This document shows positions 26,343 to 55,525 of a DNA stretch of 64,000 nt, piece by piece. Source of the DNA: Lanius collurio (Eukaryota > Chordata > Aves > Passeriformes > Laniidae); the NCBI GenBank assembly GCA_020086605.1, contig JACBWW010000004.1, positions 19,665,624 through 19,729,623 on the forward strand, read 5' to 3'. Under the pieces are notes generated by a model that was given only the letters and a program-made list of their open reading frames with translations, had not been told where the DNA came from and searched no databases. Position 1 is the stretch's first letter. Every line of letters begins with the position of its first letter. Made by a program: the position numbers and the translations under genes.

Positions 26343-27278
26343 ATGCTTTAAACATACTGTATATACATATATAGCCTTCGCTTTTACATCCTTTCCAACA
26401 TGATTTTTTCAGTTAATAACTCAGCCTGATCTTGGATAAAAGGAGAAATAGTCTAGAACAGAGAACAGCATGGTATGGGTAAACAAACCTGTGAAAGTAC
26501 AAGCCCAATCCCCCATTATTCCTCCTGTAAAATGGGCTAAAATTCAGTTTTACACCAAAGATCTTCTGAACTGAGGCCATGCAAAGACAGTTCGGCTGAA
26601 GGGAGTATTATTAGGCTTTATTGGTTTCTTTGGAAACATATAACACCCTGGGAATAAAGAGTAGACTTTTCAGATTAAAAACTTTAATTCTGCACCCACA
26701 TATACTGCATATTTCCCAAATGCATCCATTCACCTCAGTGGGTTCACTCCAGATTTATACCCTTGTACTTGACAGCAGCACTTAACCCTTATTTATTATT
26801 TTTCAGAAAACAATTCCCTTTTTCTTTTTAATTCCATGTAAAATGGTTTAGAGTTGTGTGGTTTGTAAGCTAACATTTTGCAGTTTTAAATCTACCCATG
26901 AGTATAACCAGTGAAACAGTCCTTGGGCAAAGGAGTATTTTACATCGTAGGTATACATTAAAAAAAAAAAAAATTGTGAAACTTCACACCAAAAAAATCC
27001 ATCACAGGCAGTTCACCAAGAGCCAAGGTCAGGTACTTTTGCTCACTCTGAGCAACACTTTCTGCATGCAGCCCCACTGACTTCCCATTCAGGGGTAAGG
27101 TATCATGTACAGCAGGCAGATGCACGGAGAGCTGTTCCTAAACAAACACAAAACAAAAATGGTTTATGATGATGTATCCCATGGGATGAATAATTAACAT
27201 AATGTCCTGCCCTTGCTTTATAAATTATCCTGATTTAGCTGAAGATAATGCACAACATAACTGATACAATCTAAAGAT

Positions 27279-27307
27279 CTGTCTGTCTGTCTGTCTGTCT
27301 GTCTGTC
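27279..27307. repeat. (GTCT)n tetranucleotide microsatellite
   Basis: About seven perfect GTCT units in a row. Likely length-polymorphic. Confidence 0.95.
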
Positions 27308-29245
27308 AAAACACACTAATTCCTCATTGGAATGTCAGGAAAGACAACTTTTATTCCAGAAATGACCACATGTTACTCAAGAACATGTGGAAAACTTTTA
27401 ACGCAGGCACATACACTTTGTTACAGTCTTGTGAAGTCTTGAAGATCAAAAAAGCTGAGTTTTGAAAGGTGTCTTTTTTTATTTTTTTTTTTTTGGTTTT
27501 CTTTTCCCTTTGGTGTTCCTTGAGTTCTATGGAAAACAATAGGTAGACTCACTCCATAATTCTATAATCCAGTAGAATGACTAAGTTGAAAGCTAAAATC
27601 TTCTTGCCAACTTAATCACTTATCTACTCATGAACTTTTTCTTAACTTTTTTTTCCATTTTATCTTTAGTGAAGAGCTTGTCTAGTATTAAAGTGATTTC
27701 TTTTTTGTGCTGTTAAGGCTCATTTTATTTCAGCTATAACAGCATAAAGGCAGAATAATTTCCATCATGTCACTAACAGTGTGGCAGAGTAGAAATGCAC
27801 TTGTGTGCCCTTCATCTTTAGTGGTTTCAAAGAAACATTCTTGAAAAAGTGTTCTACTGAATAGCAAGGGGTTCAGCATCTCATTAAAGCTAAACAGCTG
27901 CTGAATACATTTGAGGTTGAAGAACATGAATCATGTCCAAGATCAGATCTTTCTTTCCTTGGGGCCAAATACAATATCTGTGTTCTTTATAGAAATGCAG
28001 TTCTGTTAACTATTTTTTAGTGCAAGAAGCAAAGGTGGCAGCAGCCAGCAGAGTCCATCTATATTTCAGTGGACATACTGTACATGACATAAATCTGATT
28101 ACTTAGATTGTTATGAAAATTTACCCACAACTGTCTTGGTGATGAAAGCTAGAAATCCCCAAAAAGAGAACTATATTTTAAGAGGGACTGTATTTAACTT
28201 TCCCACTGAATTAGTGTTTTTAATATGGGATGCAGACAGAATAATGTATGAAGAATTGATATTTTCTCCTTTGCTTTAACTATGTCTACAGTAATTTAAG
28301 TTATTGCAAAACATTTTTTAAAATTCACAATATATTAATAGTCTATGATGGGTATGAAATGTCACAACAGGCTTTCTTTTTTCCACATTCATATTCTCAA
28401 CATACCTACAGCATGGGAAAAGCATGATAATAGTCAGAACTTTATTATTGCCCAAGGAAAACAGGTAAATTTTCAAATATCAGAATGTTAGCTCTCTTGG
28501 GATTAAAGTTTAAAGCAAAATAACTGGCACAGAGTACTTGCCACTGCATACAGAAATGTAGAAAGGAAATTTGCTAATATTAAATAGTATCTCTGTAGCA
28601 CCACCACCAGCATACGTATAAGGGAAAAAATATGCTTCAGAACAACAATGTAAACTTTACCAAGAGCCATACTTTACATTCATTAAAGCAGAAATTGAAG
28701 ACAACTTTCTGTTTAAAAAATTACAACATAATCCTAGGGCTGGACACAAGTGATCCGAGGATGATGGTACAATTCTGTTTGTCAGTGGGGTTTTTGACTG
28801 ATAGGGCTTTGTAAGCATCCCTGCACAGGTTGCACATTAACAGCATTTTCCTCTATTAACATAATGTCCTTTTCAGTTTTGTTCAGATATTTTCCACCCA
28901 TTTCTGTTTGTACACTTCCTATGAATGTGGTGTTTCATGAATCTGGGAGGCTAGCTATGACTGTGGAGTCATTTAGCTGGATTTCTGCCTTTGACTCTTC
29001 TGCCTCCACTGTGTCACAAAAAACATGACCAAAAACCCCTTCCTAAACCTCATCACCTGAGGCTATCACCCCACCATGCAAAGACATAGAAAATAACTAG
29101 AAATCATCTTCTTTTTTAAAAAAAAAGGTAAGAAATGTACTGGAAGGTGAAAAGAAATGCTGTCGAAAGCCTCTATTTACAAATGGATAAAATCACAAAG
29201 ATCTTACTACTGCCTGACGATGGCAACATGCCAAAAGAATCAGAA

Positions 29246-29258
29246 AGCCACCTAGTGC
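29246..29258 (-). promoter_or_regulatory. CTCF-like motif downstream of PAX9
   Basis: On the minus strand it reads GCACTAGGTGGCT, matching 11 of 13 positions of the CTCF core CCASYAGRKGGCR by eye. It lies about 0.5 kb past the PAX9 stop. It is a motif match only; no occupancy is implied. Confidence 0.35.
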
Positions 29259-29437
29259 CTTTGTTCTATATTTGATTACCAAAACCCAATAAAACAAAAA
29301 AAAAAGGACCTCTTAATAACAGTGGATTGTAAAATCTCATCAATTAAAGGGTTGTTCTCTAGGCAATTGGCAAACACTTCCCATTCAGCCACCTTTGCTG
29401 ATTCAAGGCATAGCAGAATTTTCTGTGGTGATTTTTC

Positions 29438-29443
29438 TTTATT
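29438..29443 (-). terminator. Candidate poly(A) signal of PAX9 (most proximal)
   Basis: TTTATT on the plus strand reads AATAAA on the minus strand, in the context CAATAAAGAA, about 315 bp past the PAX9 stop. More distal copies at 28441, 27724, 27478 and 27350 would give 3' UTRs of 1.3-2.4 kb. Transcript data are required to choose between them. Confidence 0.4.
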
Positions 29444-29754
29444 GATTTTTGCACAAATCTTAGTAACAATTGCACATTTAGAAAGTTTGTGATGATTAAG
29501 AATAAATATGTGTGGTTTGACCAGGAGAGAGTGGAACAAGGCTCCACGAGCCCTTTGAGGGACACGAAGTCTTTAAGAGCACAACACCACACTTCTCTCA
29601 GTTTCTGATGTCTTCAGCTCTTTCAATCCCAAAAGCCTTAGGGGAGACAAGTCAAGAGGAGCAATGCCAAGTATCGCCAGCACGAAGAGAGCAGTCCGTG
29701 AGCTAGGCTCAGGGGGCGCGGAGCCAGTGAGCTCGTGGTGCTCCTGGACCTGCA

Positions 29755-47748
<17,994 letters not shown>

Positions 47749-48480
47749 TCCTCTGAGCGGGGCACCTCGAGGCCGGCCCTAAATCCCAACGGATCCCTAT
47801 GCCCGGGAACCGACTCCCGGCCTCCTGCTCTCCTGGCCGCACTGGCCCCGAGCCTCTCTGATCTCCGCTGAGGAGGGAACAGTAGCGTGAGGAAGAAAAG
47901 AACTACAAGGAAATCTGCATCCCGACGAGAGAGCCTTGACTTCTGCATTTCAACCTCAGGGTAGCGTGGGCAGGGCCGGGCTGGGCCGGGCCCGCGGCCC
48001 GCCGCCCCCCTGAGCCCGCCCCCAGGGCGGCCCCACGGCCCAGCCGCCCTCCCAGTGGCCAGGGGAGATGACGGACAGCGCGGCAGCGGCGGCCCTTCCG
48101 CTCCCGCGCAGCGCGCTCGGCACCTGGGCCCGCCGCGCCGCGACGGCGGCTCCGCACCTGCGGCGGTGAGTTGCGCGGGAAATGCCGCTGGCGTCGGGGC
48201 TGTGCTGAGCGGGGTCGGCGCCGTGGCAGGGCACTGCTCGGCCGGCGGGGGCCGGGGGATTGGCAGGCAGCTCCGCGGGGCCGGGACACGGTCGGCGGGC
48301 AACGCAGCGCCCCCCTTTCTGGCCCTTTTCCCCGACTAAGCAGCCGGAGAGGGGGCTTCGAGCCTGGCAGAGAGGTTCCCCCTTTTCCCGAATGAAGCAA
48401 AGCAATATCTTGACACACACACGGTCTCCCCGGGTTGAGTTTGTGGATGCGGGAGAGAAGTTCTTCGAGGGTTTGATCGC
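47749..48480 (-). promoter_or_regulatory. PAX9: PAX9 5' UTR and probable CpG-island promoter region
   Basis: GC- and CpG-rich DNA directly 5' of the PAX9 start, densest about 47960-48320. There are several GC boxes (CCCGCCCCC-type near 48015), a CCAAT box on the minus strand at 48259-48263 (about 510 bp before the ATG), and no TATA box in a clear position. A TATA-less CpG-island promoter is typical for PAX genes. The exact transcription start and any further 5' exon cannot be placed from sequence. Long open frames on both strands here are composition artefacts. Confidence 0.6.
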
Positions 48481-49060
48481 CTCGTTGTAATAAAGCACCT
48501 TTTAGCTAACGAATGTTTCGCGGGCGCTGTACGAGAAGACCGTGAGCGATGAGAGTTGAGTCAGTTTTCGTGGAAATCACAAACCGGTCAGGAAACGAGC
48601 TGCATTTTCCCTTGTCTTGAGAGGAGACGGGACGGGGCTTGTAGCGCCCGGCATTGGGATGCTGTGTTCTCCGGCGGCTGGGATACTGGTGCTCGCTGCC
48701 CAACGCAGACCGGCCCCGGTTTTGTTTTCATCCCCACAGTAATACTGCACCGCGCTTAACCGTAAAATGTCAATGCCTAGCAGCTGATTTCAGCTTTATC
48801 AAAGGCACTGATACATATTAGCAATCAACAGAAAAACAGAAAAAGCTGGTAGGAATTAAAGAATGTGCGGGTCACGGCATGTATGTGGAAGACATGTTTG
48901 GTTTGGCGATGTACGGATCTTGATCTGGTCTTGTGTGTGTGTCTTACGCTCTACATTACATCATGTTGCACACAGAGATCATGGGCTCTCAGGTCCAGCT
49001 AGGGATGTGTGGTTTTTTCTGTATTCTTCTCCTGAGGTTCTTCTTTGTCGTTTATTGCTG

Positions 49061-49061
<1 letters not shown>

Positions 49062-49084
<23 letters not shown>
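49062..49084. repeat. Poly(T) run
   Basis: Twenty-three consecutive T. Confidence 0.9.
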
Positions 49085-49091
<7 letters not shown>

Positions 49092-49458
49092 GTAGAGTCT
49101 CAAAGGTACAGACTGTAAATTAAATAAAACGTGAAAAGAAATAAGGCGGTGATCTTAGTGCACAATATATCACCAAATAAACCACAAAATTTATGTCACT
49201 GGTGTGTGTAAACAGTGTATCTATATTATTTTAATTGAAATGTAAGATATTTTTAGGAAAAAAAAATTAATTGAGCGAGATTTCAGAGCACATATGGCAA
49301 TGAACATTCATAACTGTGAAGAAATAAGATGTTGCAGGAGAGCTCCCAGAAATGTTGTAAACGTTTTGTGGTGAAAAGAGGGTAATCATGGCTCTTTTGC
49401 AGGTACCTCTATTTGATCGGAATACCGGCGGATACTTCTGTTTTCTCCACGTGGATTT

Positions 49459-49533
49459 AAAACAAAACAAAAACAAAAAACAAACAAACAAACAAAAAAC
49501 CAACCAAACAAAAACATTAAAACCCTAACAAAA
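49459..49533. repeat. (CAAA)n / A-rich low-complexity tract
   Basis: Imperfect CAAA and AAAAC units. Similar tracts occur at 33224 and 44963. Confidence 0.85.
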
Positions 49534-50639
49534 CCGATACACCGCAACAACTTCTCTATGGCAGTTCTGTGGTTACTTCAAAAATCTGAGCTGCCCTTTC
49601 AGAGTATCACACCTGTAAATTGTGGTGCTTCCTCAACCTAGATAAAATTACCTCTGATAAAGGGAACAGGCACCCGCGCAAATGCCACTGTCCGATGGCG
49701 CTGGCATTCTGCGCAGGCAGTACTAGCAGGCGTTTGCTGAAGCCAGAACACCTTTCTGTGTTCTGAGCTGACCTCCTTCGGCTATTTTTAAGGCAGAAGG
49801 CATTGAACTAGTGGGACCCGGATCCTGCCTTTAAATAAGTTTTTTACATAATTAAAAAATTAAAGGGAGTGCGAGTCCGTAAAACTTCTGATCCGCTTTA
49901 ACAGGCTATTTCTTGTCGAAGTGGAGTTTCTTGTCGGGATCCCCGACAAGGCTGTCCACCCTACAGGGTGTTCCCCCAGCCCGACGGGGCCTGGGCTGCC
50001 CGCCGCCCCGGCCGCCCTAAACACTCGGGACTCCCCTTGCTTTAGCCTGGTCCAGTGGCGTGTGGCCGGGGACTACTCCGGGCACACGAGTGGTGTAAGC
50101 CCGGCCCCGCCGCTCCTGGACCCGCTCGGTGCCCCTAAAGCTCCTTCAGGGTTGCTGGGATGCTCGAGCGTGACCCTGCGCTGCTCTCCCACGCTGTCCG
50201 GGCAGCTTCTCTTCCCATCTGTGCCTATTGTGTTCACAGTTGTGTCGTTCTCTCCCCCCTTCGCCGTGTCCTCCAACCTGTCTGTTCCCCCTCCTTCCCT
50301 CTGCCACCCCTCCACCCCCGAGCCCGCCTCTGATCTGGATATTTGGTTTCTTTCCCTTTCTCAATGTGTGTTCCTGATGTGGTCCTGTCGGAAAAGCTCG
50401 TTTACTCTGCTCGGGTCTCCAGTGGTTTAAGGATAATGTTTATCAGAAGTGAACGTGCTCAACTTGTTTCCATTCAACTGCTGAGTGTGGGCTGAAATAC
50501 CAAAGGTCACATCTACAGTGAGTCGGTAGAGGGCAGGGGGAGACGAGAGGAATATGAAAACATAATATACAACAGTCTGTTGATCGCTTCTGACCTGCCT
50601 GGCGAAAAGATTAATTTTTCAGGTAGGAAATCATTGAAG

Positions 50640-51480
50640 AAACGGACTGGAAAGGCAGCAGCGAGAAGAGGGCGGGGGGCTCAGGGTCGGGGCTTCTCCA
50701 GCCGGGGAAGAGCACGCGTGCCCGGGCAGGGGGTTGGCCCCGAGAAGCCGGCGGCTGCCCCGGCACGCACCCGCGCCCTCGCCGCAGGGTCCTCAGGCCG
50801 GGCAAAGCAAAGCGGGAGGCGGGGGCGGGAGGGGTGGGGGGGAGCGTGGGGAAGAAAGCTGTAAGAGACTCGAGCCAGGGCCAGACAGGAGCCGGGCTTC
50901 CCTTCCCATTCCTTTCCCTCCGACTGAGCGGTGCACAGCGCCGCCGGAGCTCCGGGTACCGGCAGCCGGTGTCTTTGCTGGGAGCCCTGCCTCTGTCTCC
51001 CTTCTCCCGACACCGCTGCGTTGCAGAGGGGAGCCAGAGGCGCTCTCCTTCCTCTCCTTCCCTCAATCCGTGCTCTCTAGTCCTCTCTTCTCCACAAAAC
51101 AGACTCGGCATGAGCTGCCCGCTGCGAATCTCGTGTACGGCGGCTGCAGCCTCGGTGCGAGGCCGGTACCGGCGAGGCGGCGGCTGGCAGCCTTGGCTAC
51201 CCCCGCCCATGAAGGCCTTCTCCGGCCCTTTCTGGGACCGGGCAGGCCTCCGAACAGTGCCCAACCTCCTGCAGCTGAGAGTAGAGTCCCGATGCTGCGG
51301 AATCCCGCCGCTCCGGCAAGGCTCCGTTGTGCCGTTGCGCTCACCTCGGCGTGTCCTGCTCCTACCTCTCGGAGCCGACTTTATGAGGCCTTCCTATGCC
51401 TCGCTCTGCTCCCCAGATGCCTCCACTTTCCCCTTGTAGGAAGAGACCGGGCAAATCCAACGCGGCACAGCCCCTAGCCC
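50640..51480. other. CpG-rich region 3-3.7 kb upstream of PAX9, with G-quadruplex-type run
   Basis: Strongly GC-rich with many CpGs. A dense G-run cluster sits at 50814-50851 (GGG and longer tracts with short loops). Open frames over 200 codons run on both strands across it without recognisable protein motifs, which points to base composition and not coding. It could be a second promoter, an upstream non-coding exon, or part of the broad CpG-island domain typical of developmental genes. Confidence 0.5.
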
Positions 51481-51497
51481 CTCTTTGAAGCTGCAGA

Positions 51498-51547
51498 TTT
51501 TTATTGTTTGGGGTTTTTTGGTTTTTTGGTTTTGTTTTTTTTTTTAA
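51498..51547. repeat. T/G-rich low-complexity tract
   Basis: TTTTGG-type units ending in a T run. Non-coding. Confidence 0.75.
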
Positions 51548-53850
51548 GGGAGGAAGATAACCCCCTCTCCTTCCTCGAGGGGAGTGGGCTATCGAGGGGC
51601 TGTTAAGGCAGAATGATGCCCACATAGTAACGTATTTTATAAGTAGAAGTCCCCCCGATCCTTCCCAAAGGACAGAGCCCCTCTGCCATGTCTGTAGTCG
51701 GGTGGCCGTATTTTCCGAGGTGGCGTGGGTAAGGAAGGTCTGGGGGGCGAACGTGGTGCGGCGGCCGGAGGCACAGTTGCAGCTCCCCTGTCTTTCTCGC
51801 CCTGGCTCCTGCCATGCGGCTCAAAGCCGCGAAATCCACCCCCGGAAACGATGCAGACAGTTTGGTGGGCAAAGAACATCTTGGAGCCAGAGCACTGGTG
51901 AGGGGATAACGCGGTGGGGGTATCGGAGGAGATTTTGGACGCGTCTGAAAGGCAGGCAGGGAAAAGCGGGTAGAGGCAGGTGGAAGGTTAGCGACAACCC
52001 AGCGACAGCCTTGAGTTATGTCCAGAGGTGACCCATCCCCAAGGGAAGGTGCTGTGTGAAATGGACGGAGATAAGACACCACGGAACTTTGAAATGGGGC
52101 TTTCATTTTGCACAGAGCTATTCCTACACGTGGGCTTATAAAATCCCAGGGATTCTCCAGGGATCATTCCCATTTTCTGCGAGGAACCAAATGCAGGATG
52201 AAGGGGCCTCCACGCATCACTGGCTGCCATGTGAATTTCCTTATGCCACAAAATAGCTGAGCGCAATAGGTTAGCGAGGGCAGCGTGCCTTGGCAGGCTG
52301 AGGGAGAGGGTGCGGGGCCGCTCGCCATCCTGGCTGCTCCCCCTCCGAGCCTGAAAATACCTGGCCTGACTCCCAGCTCTCAGGTGTGCTGACCCCCTCT
52401 CGTAACTTGGGACAAGAGCATATGCTCCGGCAAACGCTTGTGCGAAAGAGAAGGGAGGTTTTTGGACGGAGACGTCCTTTCCAGCCGGCGGGCAGCTGCA
52501 GATAGGGTCCGCTGCAGATAAGGACCGCTGCAAAAGGGACCGCTGCTCCCCCCGACAGCTCCCTAACCCCTTGGCGACCCCTGCCCCCCCCCCCCACTAC
52601 AGGGACTGGCCTTGTGTTCCCCTTGTCCTCACTTCTTAGGGGGAAAAGGGCTTTTTGAGAATGATCCTTGCACAAGTTGATGATCCGTCGTTGGTAGATG
52701 TCGCGTTTCTTGTTACTGTCTGTTATGGTATTTTAGCTCTCTAAAACCCACTATCTTATACATTTGTGTTTGCATAAACTGCCCCCGTTGATTTACTAGT
52801 GCTTCCAGGGGGGAATATTTTCACCTTAATTTAATTAACGTAATATTCAGACTTGCATGAAATGTTGCAGAAATACATACAACAGCTCCGAAACTCTTCC
52901 AAGGTGGGAGGTAGAGAGGGAGCTGTGCCGGGGGAGAGTGTGTGATTACAATTTTAAGAAATCGTTTTAACGTCAGGCACAAGACGGAGAATGGAAATAT
53001 AATAGGATGAAATTTTGTTTAGCAAAGTTTCATCAGATACAAACGAGCCATGTCTGGACACTTCTGCACATTTATGAAGTGATGGTGGACAAAATACAAT
53101 CGGGTCCTGAAGTCACTTCGGCCGTCACAGACCCAAAATCTGAAGAAAACGAAACATAGCAAGAAACCGAGACACAAAGATTTTAGGTATTCTGCTTTTG
53201 GGATAAGGATGCAGCCTCTTGCAAAGTTCTCCTCCCTGTTTGGTGGGTTTTAGGAAAGCTCATCTTCAGCGGTCAGGAAATGCACACGCGGTGTCGGGCT
53301 GAGGCGGGGGTTGGGCTGGAGCGCAAGCCCCCCGCTCTCTCTCGAGCAGCTTCTCCCGCCGCTCGGAGCCGGCTGCTTCCCCGGCTGGCTGGTTCCCCGG
53401 CCCGGCCGGGGCTCTCAGTCCCTACGACACGTCGGGGAGCTGTCCGCTGGCCTGGTGGGAGGACAGGGTCTGTAGGAATTCAGACGATCCGTGGAGAGTG
53501 AGTACGGGCATTTGACCCATTCTCGGGAGAAAGGAGGAGACCGACAGACCCCATTACCCTGTCGGGGTTGACCCCGCTGTCTCAGGTCCGTACAGACCCT
53601 CTGCAGTGAGGGCAAGAGCATGTGCCTACACTTCACTGGCAGACGCTGAACGCGGATGAACAGGTGAAATAAATGCACAGTAGTGCTAAACCGGGAGAAA
53701 GGCCGGGGGTTAAGGACGTCCCCGGGACTGAGTTTCCCCGTCAAACCCCTCCACGCCTCTCGCCGCTGCTAAAACACAGGGCTGTCTCAGTCCCTCTTCC
53801 TGGCATGAGGAGTTCTACCTGGCCTATATAATCGGTGCGACTGTCATATC
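51548..53850. other. PAX9 upstream flank with candidate regulatory segments
   Basis: Moderately GC-rich to about 52570 (with a C12 run at 52584-52595). An AT-rich block at 52740-53160 has clustered homeodomain-type cores, followed by another GC-rich patch (53280-53500). No exon was recognised. Confidence 0.55.
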
Positions 53851-55525
53851 TCTTTCACCCTCCCTTGAATATTCAGATCGAGGTTGGGAGGGTTAGGTGG
53901 GGTGTCTTAGCTGCTTGGACAGATTTAATAACTTTGCCGCCAATCGTACTTAGCAACTCCTCTGGAAACCAGACAGTGTCTCATTAGGGCTTTCCTGGTG
54001 CAAGCGTTTGTCTTGAATGAGCCGTGTTGAGTTAATTTATATTTGCACTAGGATCTGTTTAATGACATATGGGGGAATAGACAATTCTTGTGGACCAGAC
54101 CATTAAGCTACAGTGAGACAGATTTTAAAAGCATATCTTGTTCTAATAAAGAAATCGGGTTTTCATTTGTCGCATGTTACATGAATTTAGAGTAAACGAA
54201 AAAAAACCCCACAAACAAAAAACCAACTCTATTGTTCTGCCTTAAATTATAGGAACCAATTGGAAAATCCTAGGCAATTTTCTCCATTTCTGCCTTCGCT
54301 TCTGCAACACCTAGTACCAGTGCCACCTACAGGAATAATTGCATTTTCGAGCTGCTTTCAAATAACCAGAAGCGTTTGAGAATCCTGGTAACTCTGTCGT
54401 CTTCCTGGACTCACAGCAGCAAGTCTGACAGTCTGACTTCGAGAGGCGTTGTTTTTCTTCGTGACTTTCGTTTGAGATCACACAATGAAGCAGGTTCGCT
54501 CCTCTGTGCCACGGCAGGGGGAGGGACGGAGCCTTTCCCGCGGGGACCAGGGAGACGCAGCCAGAGAAGGTGAGGGGCAGCGCCGTCTGCTTACACCAAG
54601 ATGCGTTTCGGGTGTCGCTGGCGATGCCCCACTCGGTGCCGAGGAGGGGGCCGAGCAGGCTGTGGGCGGCCGGCCGCCAGCTCCCGCTTGCGCCGAGAGA
54701 GCCCAGCGCGCCTAAGGATACAGGGAACTTGGGAACTCTCCTGAACGGCGGCTTAAATCAATGGCGATTTATCCCCTGGCTGCGTTGTTACAAAAAGGCA
54801 GCTGTAAGCCAAGCGCAGCTCTGGGGCGCTCCCCTGCACAACCCGCGGCACTACTTCGTTTGACGATTTACAATGAGGAATGTCTTACAGTGGAAGAATA
54901 ATTATCCCTTCCCTCGTCTCATTGGTGGAGGAGGCCTTTGCTGCCAGTGAGGTTCTCCTTCGCTGCAGCCCTGCAGTCCCACGGAGTGAGGCCGAAGGGG
55001 TTCCGGGGGGGCTGGGGAGAGGGACGGCGAGCAGAGGCACGGGCTGCCCTCCCACAAGTGGCTCTGCCGGGGAGGAAGTTTCCTGGTTTGAATCTGTGTC
55101 CACTCATCCTTTTCCAGGGTTAACCCGACCCCCTAAATATTTGTCTTCGGGATGCAAGGCCGGTGACGATCCTTCTTGACCAGGCTTAGAAGTGCATCTT
55201 TTCTCTCTCTTGAATCTTCACCTCTAAGGGTTTCCAGTTCCTATAGCTTTACTTGTGCAAAAACACTTTATCAAAAAATGTGTACACGGACACCCTCATG
55301 CTAGGCATTAGGCTCGTTGATGCCCTGTTGCTCTGGACCTACGAGATGACATGACGTTCTTTTGCAGGTGAGGACATCTGTGTCATGCAGCGCACAGAAC
55401 ATGGCTGTCAGTCTGGGTGAAAAAGGGCTGCTAGCATTTTCCTTCAAAACCATGTCTTCCCCTGCATTGCACAGCCACAAAACACCGAGGTGTTTGGGGC
55501 TTTTTCCCTGATAGGGTAGGAAATA
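53851..55525. other. PAX9 upstream flank: possible conserved element, then GC-rich patches
   Basis: 53860-54190 is AT-rich and dense in homeodomain-like TAAT cores. 54480-54720 and 54940-55080 are CpG-rich. No exon or RNA gene was recognised. Confidence 0.5.
54321..54333 (-). promoter_or_regulatory. CTCF-like motif upstream of PAX9
   Basis: The minus strand reads CCTGTAGGTGGCA, matching 12 of 13 positions of the CTCF core CCASYAGRKGGCR by eye. It lies about 6.6 kb upstream of the PAX9 ATG, in the same orientation as the motif at 29246. Motif evidence only. Confidence 0.4.

Larger units (their letters stand above)
24577..29754. other. Convergent 3' intergenic region between SLC25A21 and PAX9
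   Basis: 5.2 kb of AT-rich DNA holding the 3' UTRs of both genes. Plus-strand AATAAA sites (24623, 26167, 26337) serve the left gene. Minus-strand AATAAA sites (TTTATT on plus at 29438, 28441, 27724, 27478, 27350) serve PAX9. It also contains a (GTCT)n repeat, short A or T runs, a CTCF-like motif at 29246 and a possible ancient repeat at 26726-26780. No coding exon is recognised. Confidence 0.8.
48481..50430. other. PAX9 upstream flank, no gene seen
   Basis: Mixed composition. It contains a T23 run (49062-49084) and an AAAC/CAAA-rich stretch (49459-49533), then a GC-rich segment from about 49930. No exon or RNA gene was recognised. Confidence 0.7.

Noticed and set aside
50734..51477. 247-codon plus-strand open frame, with a 217-codon frame opposite (50611-51264)
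   Set aside because: Both strands and several frames are open at once in very CpG-rich DNA. The translations are R/P/A/G/S-rich without domains. This is a composition effect.
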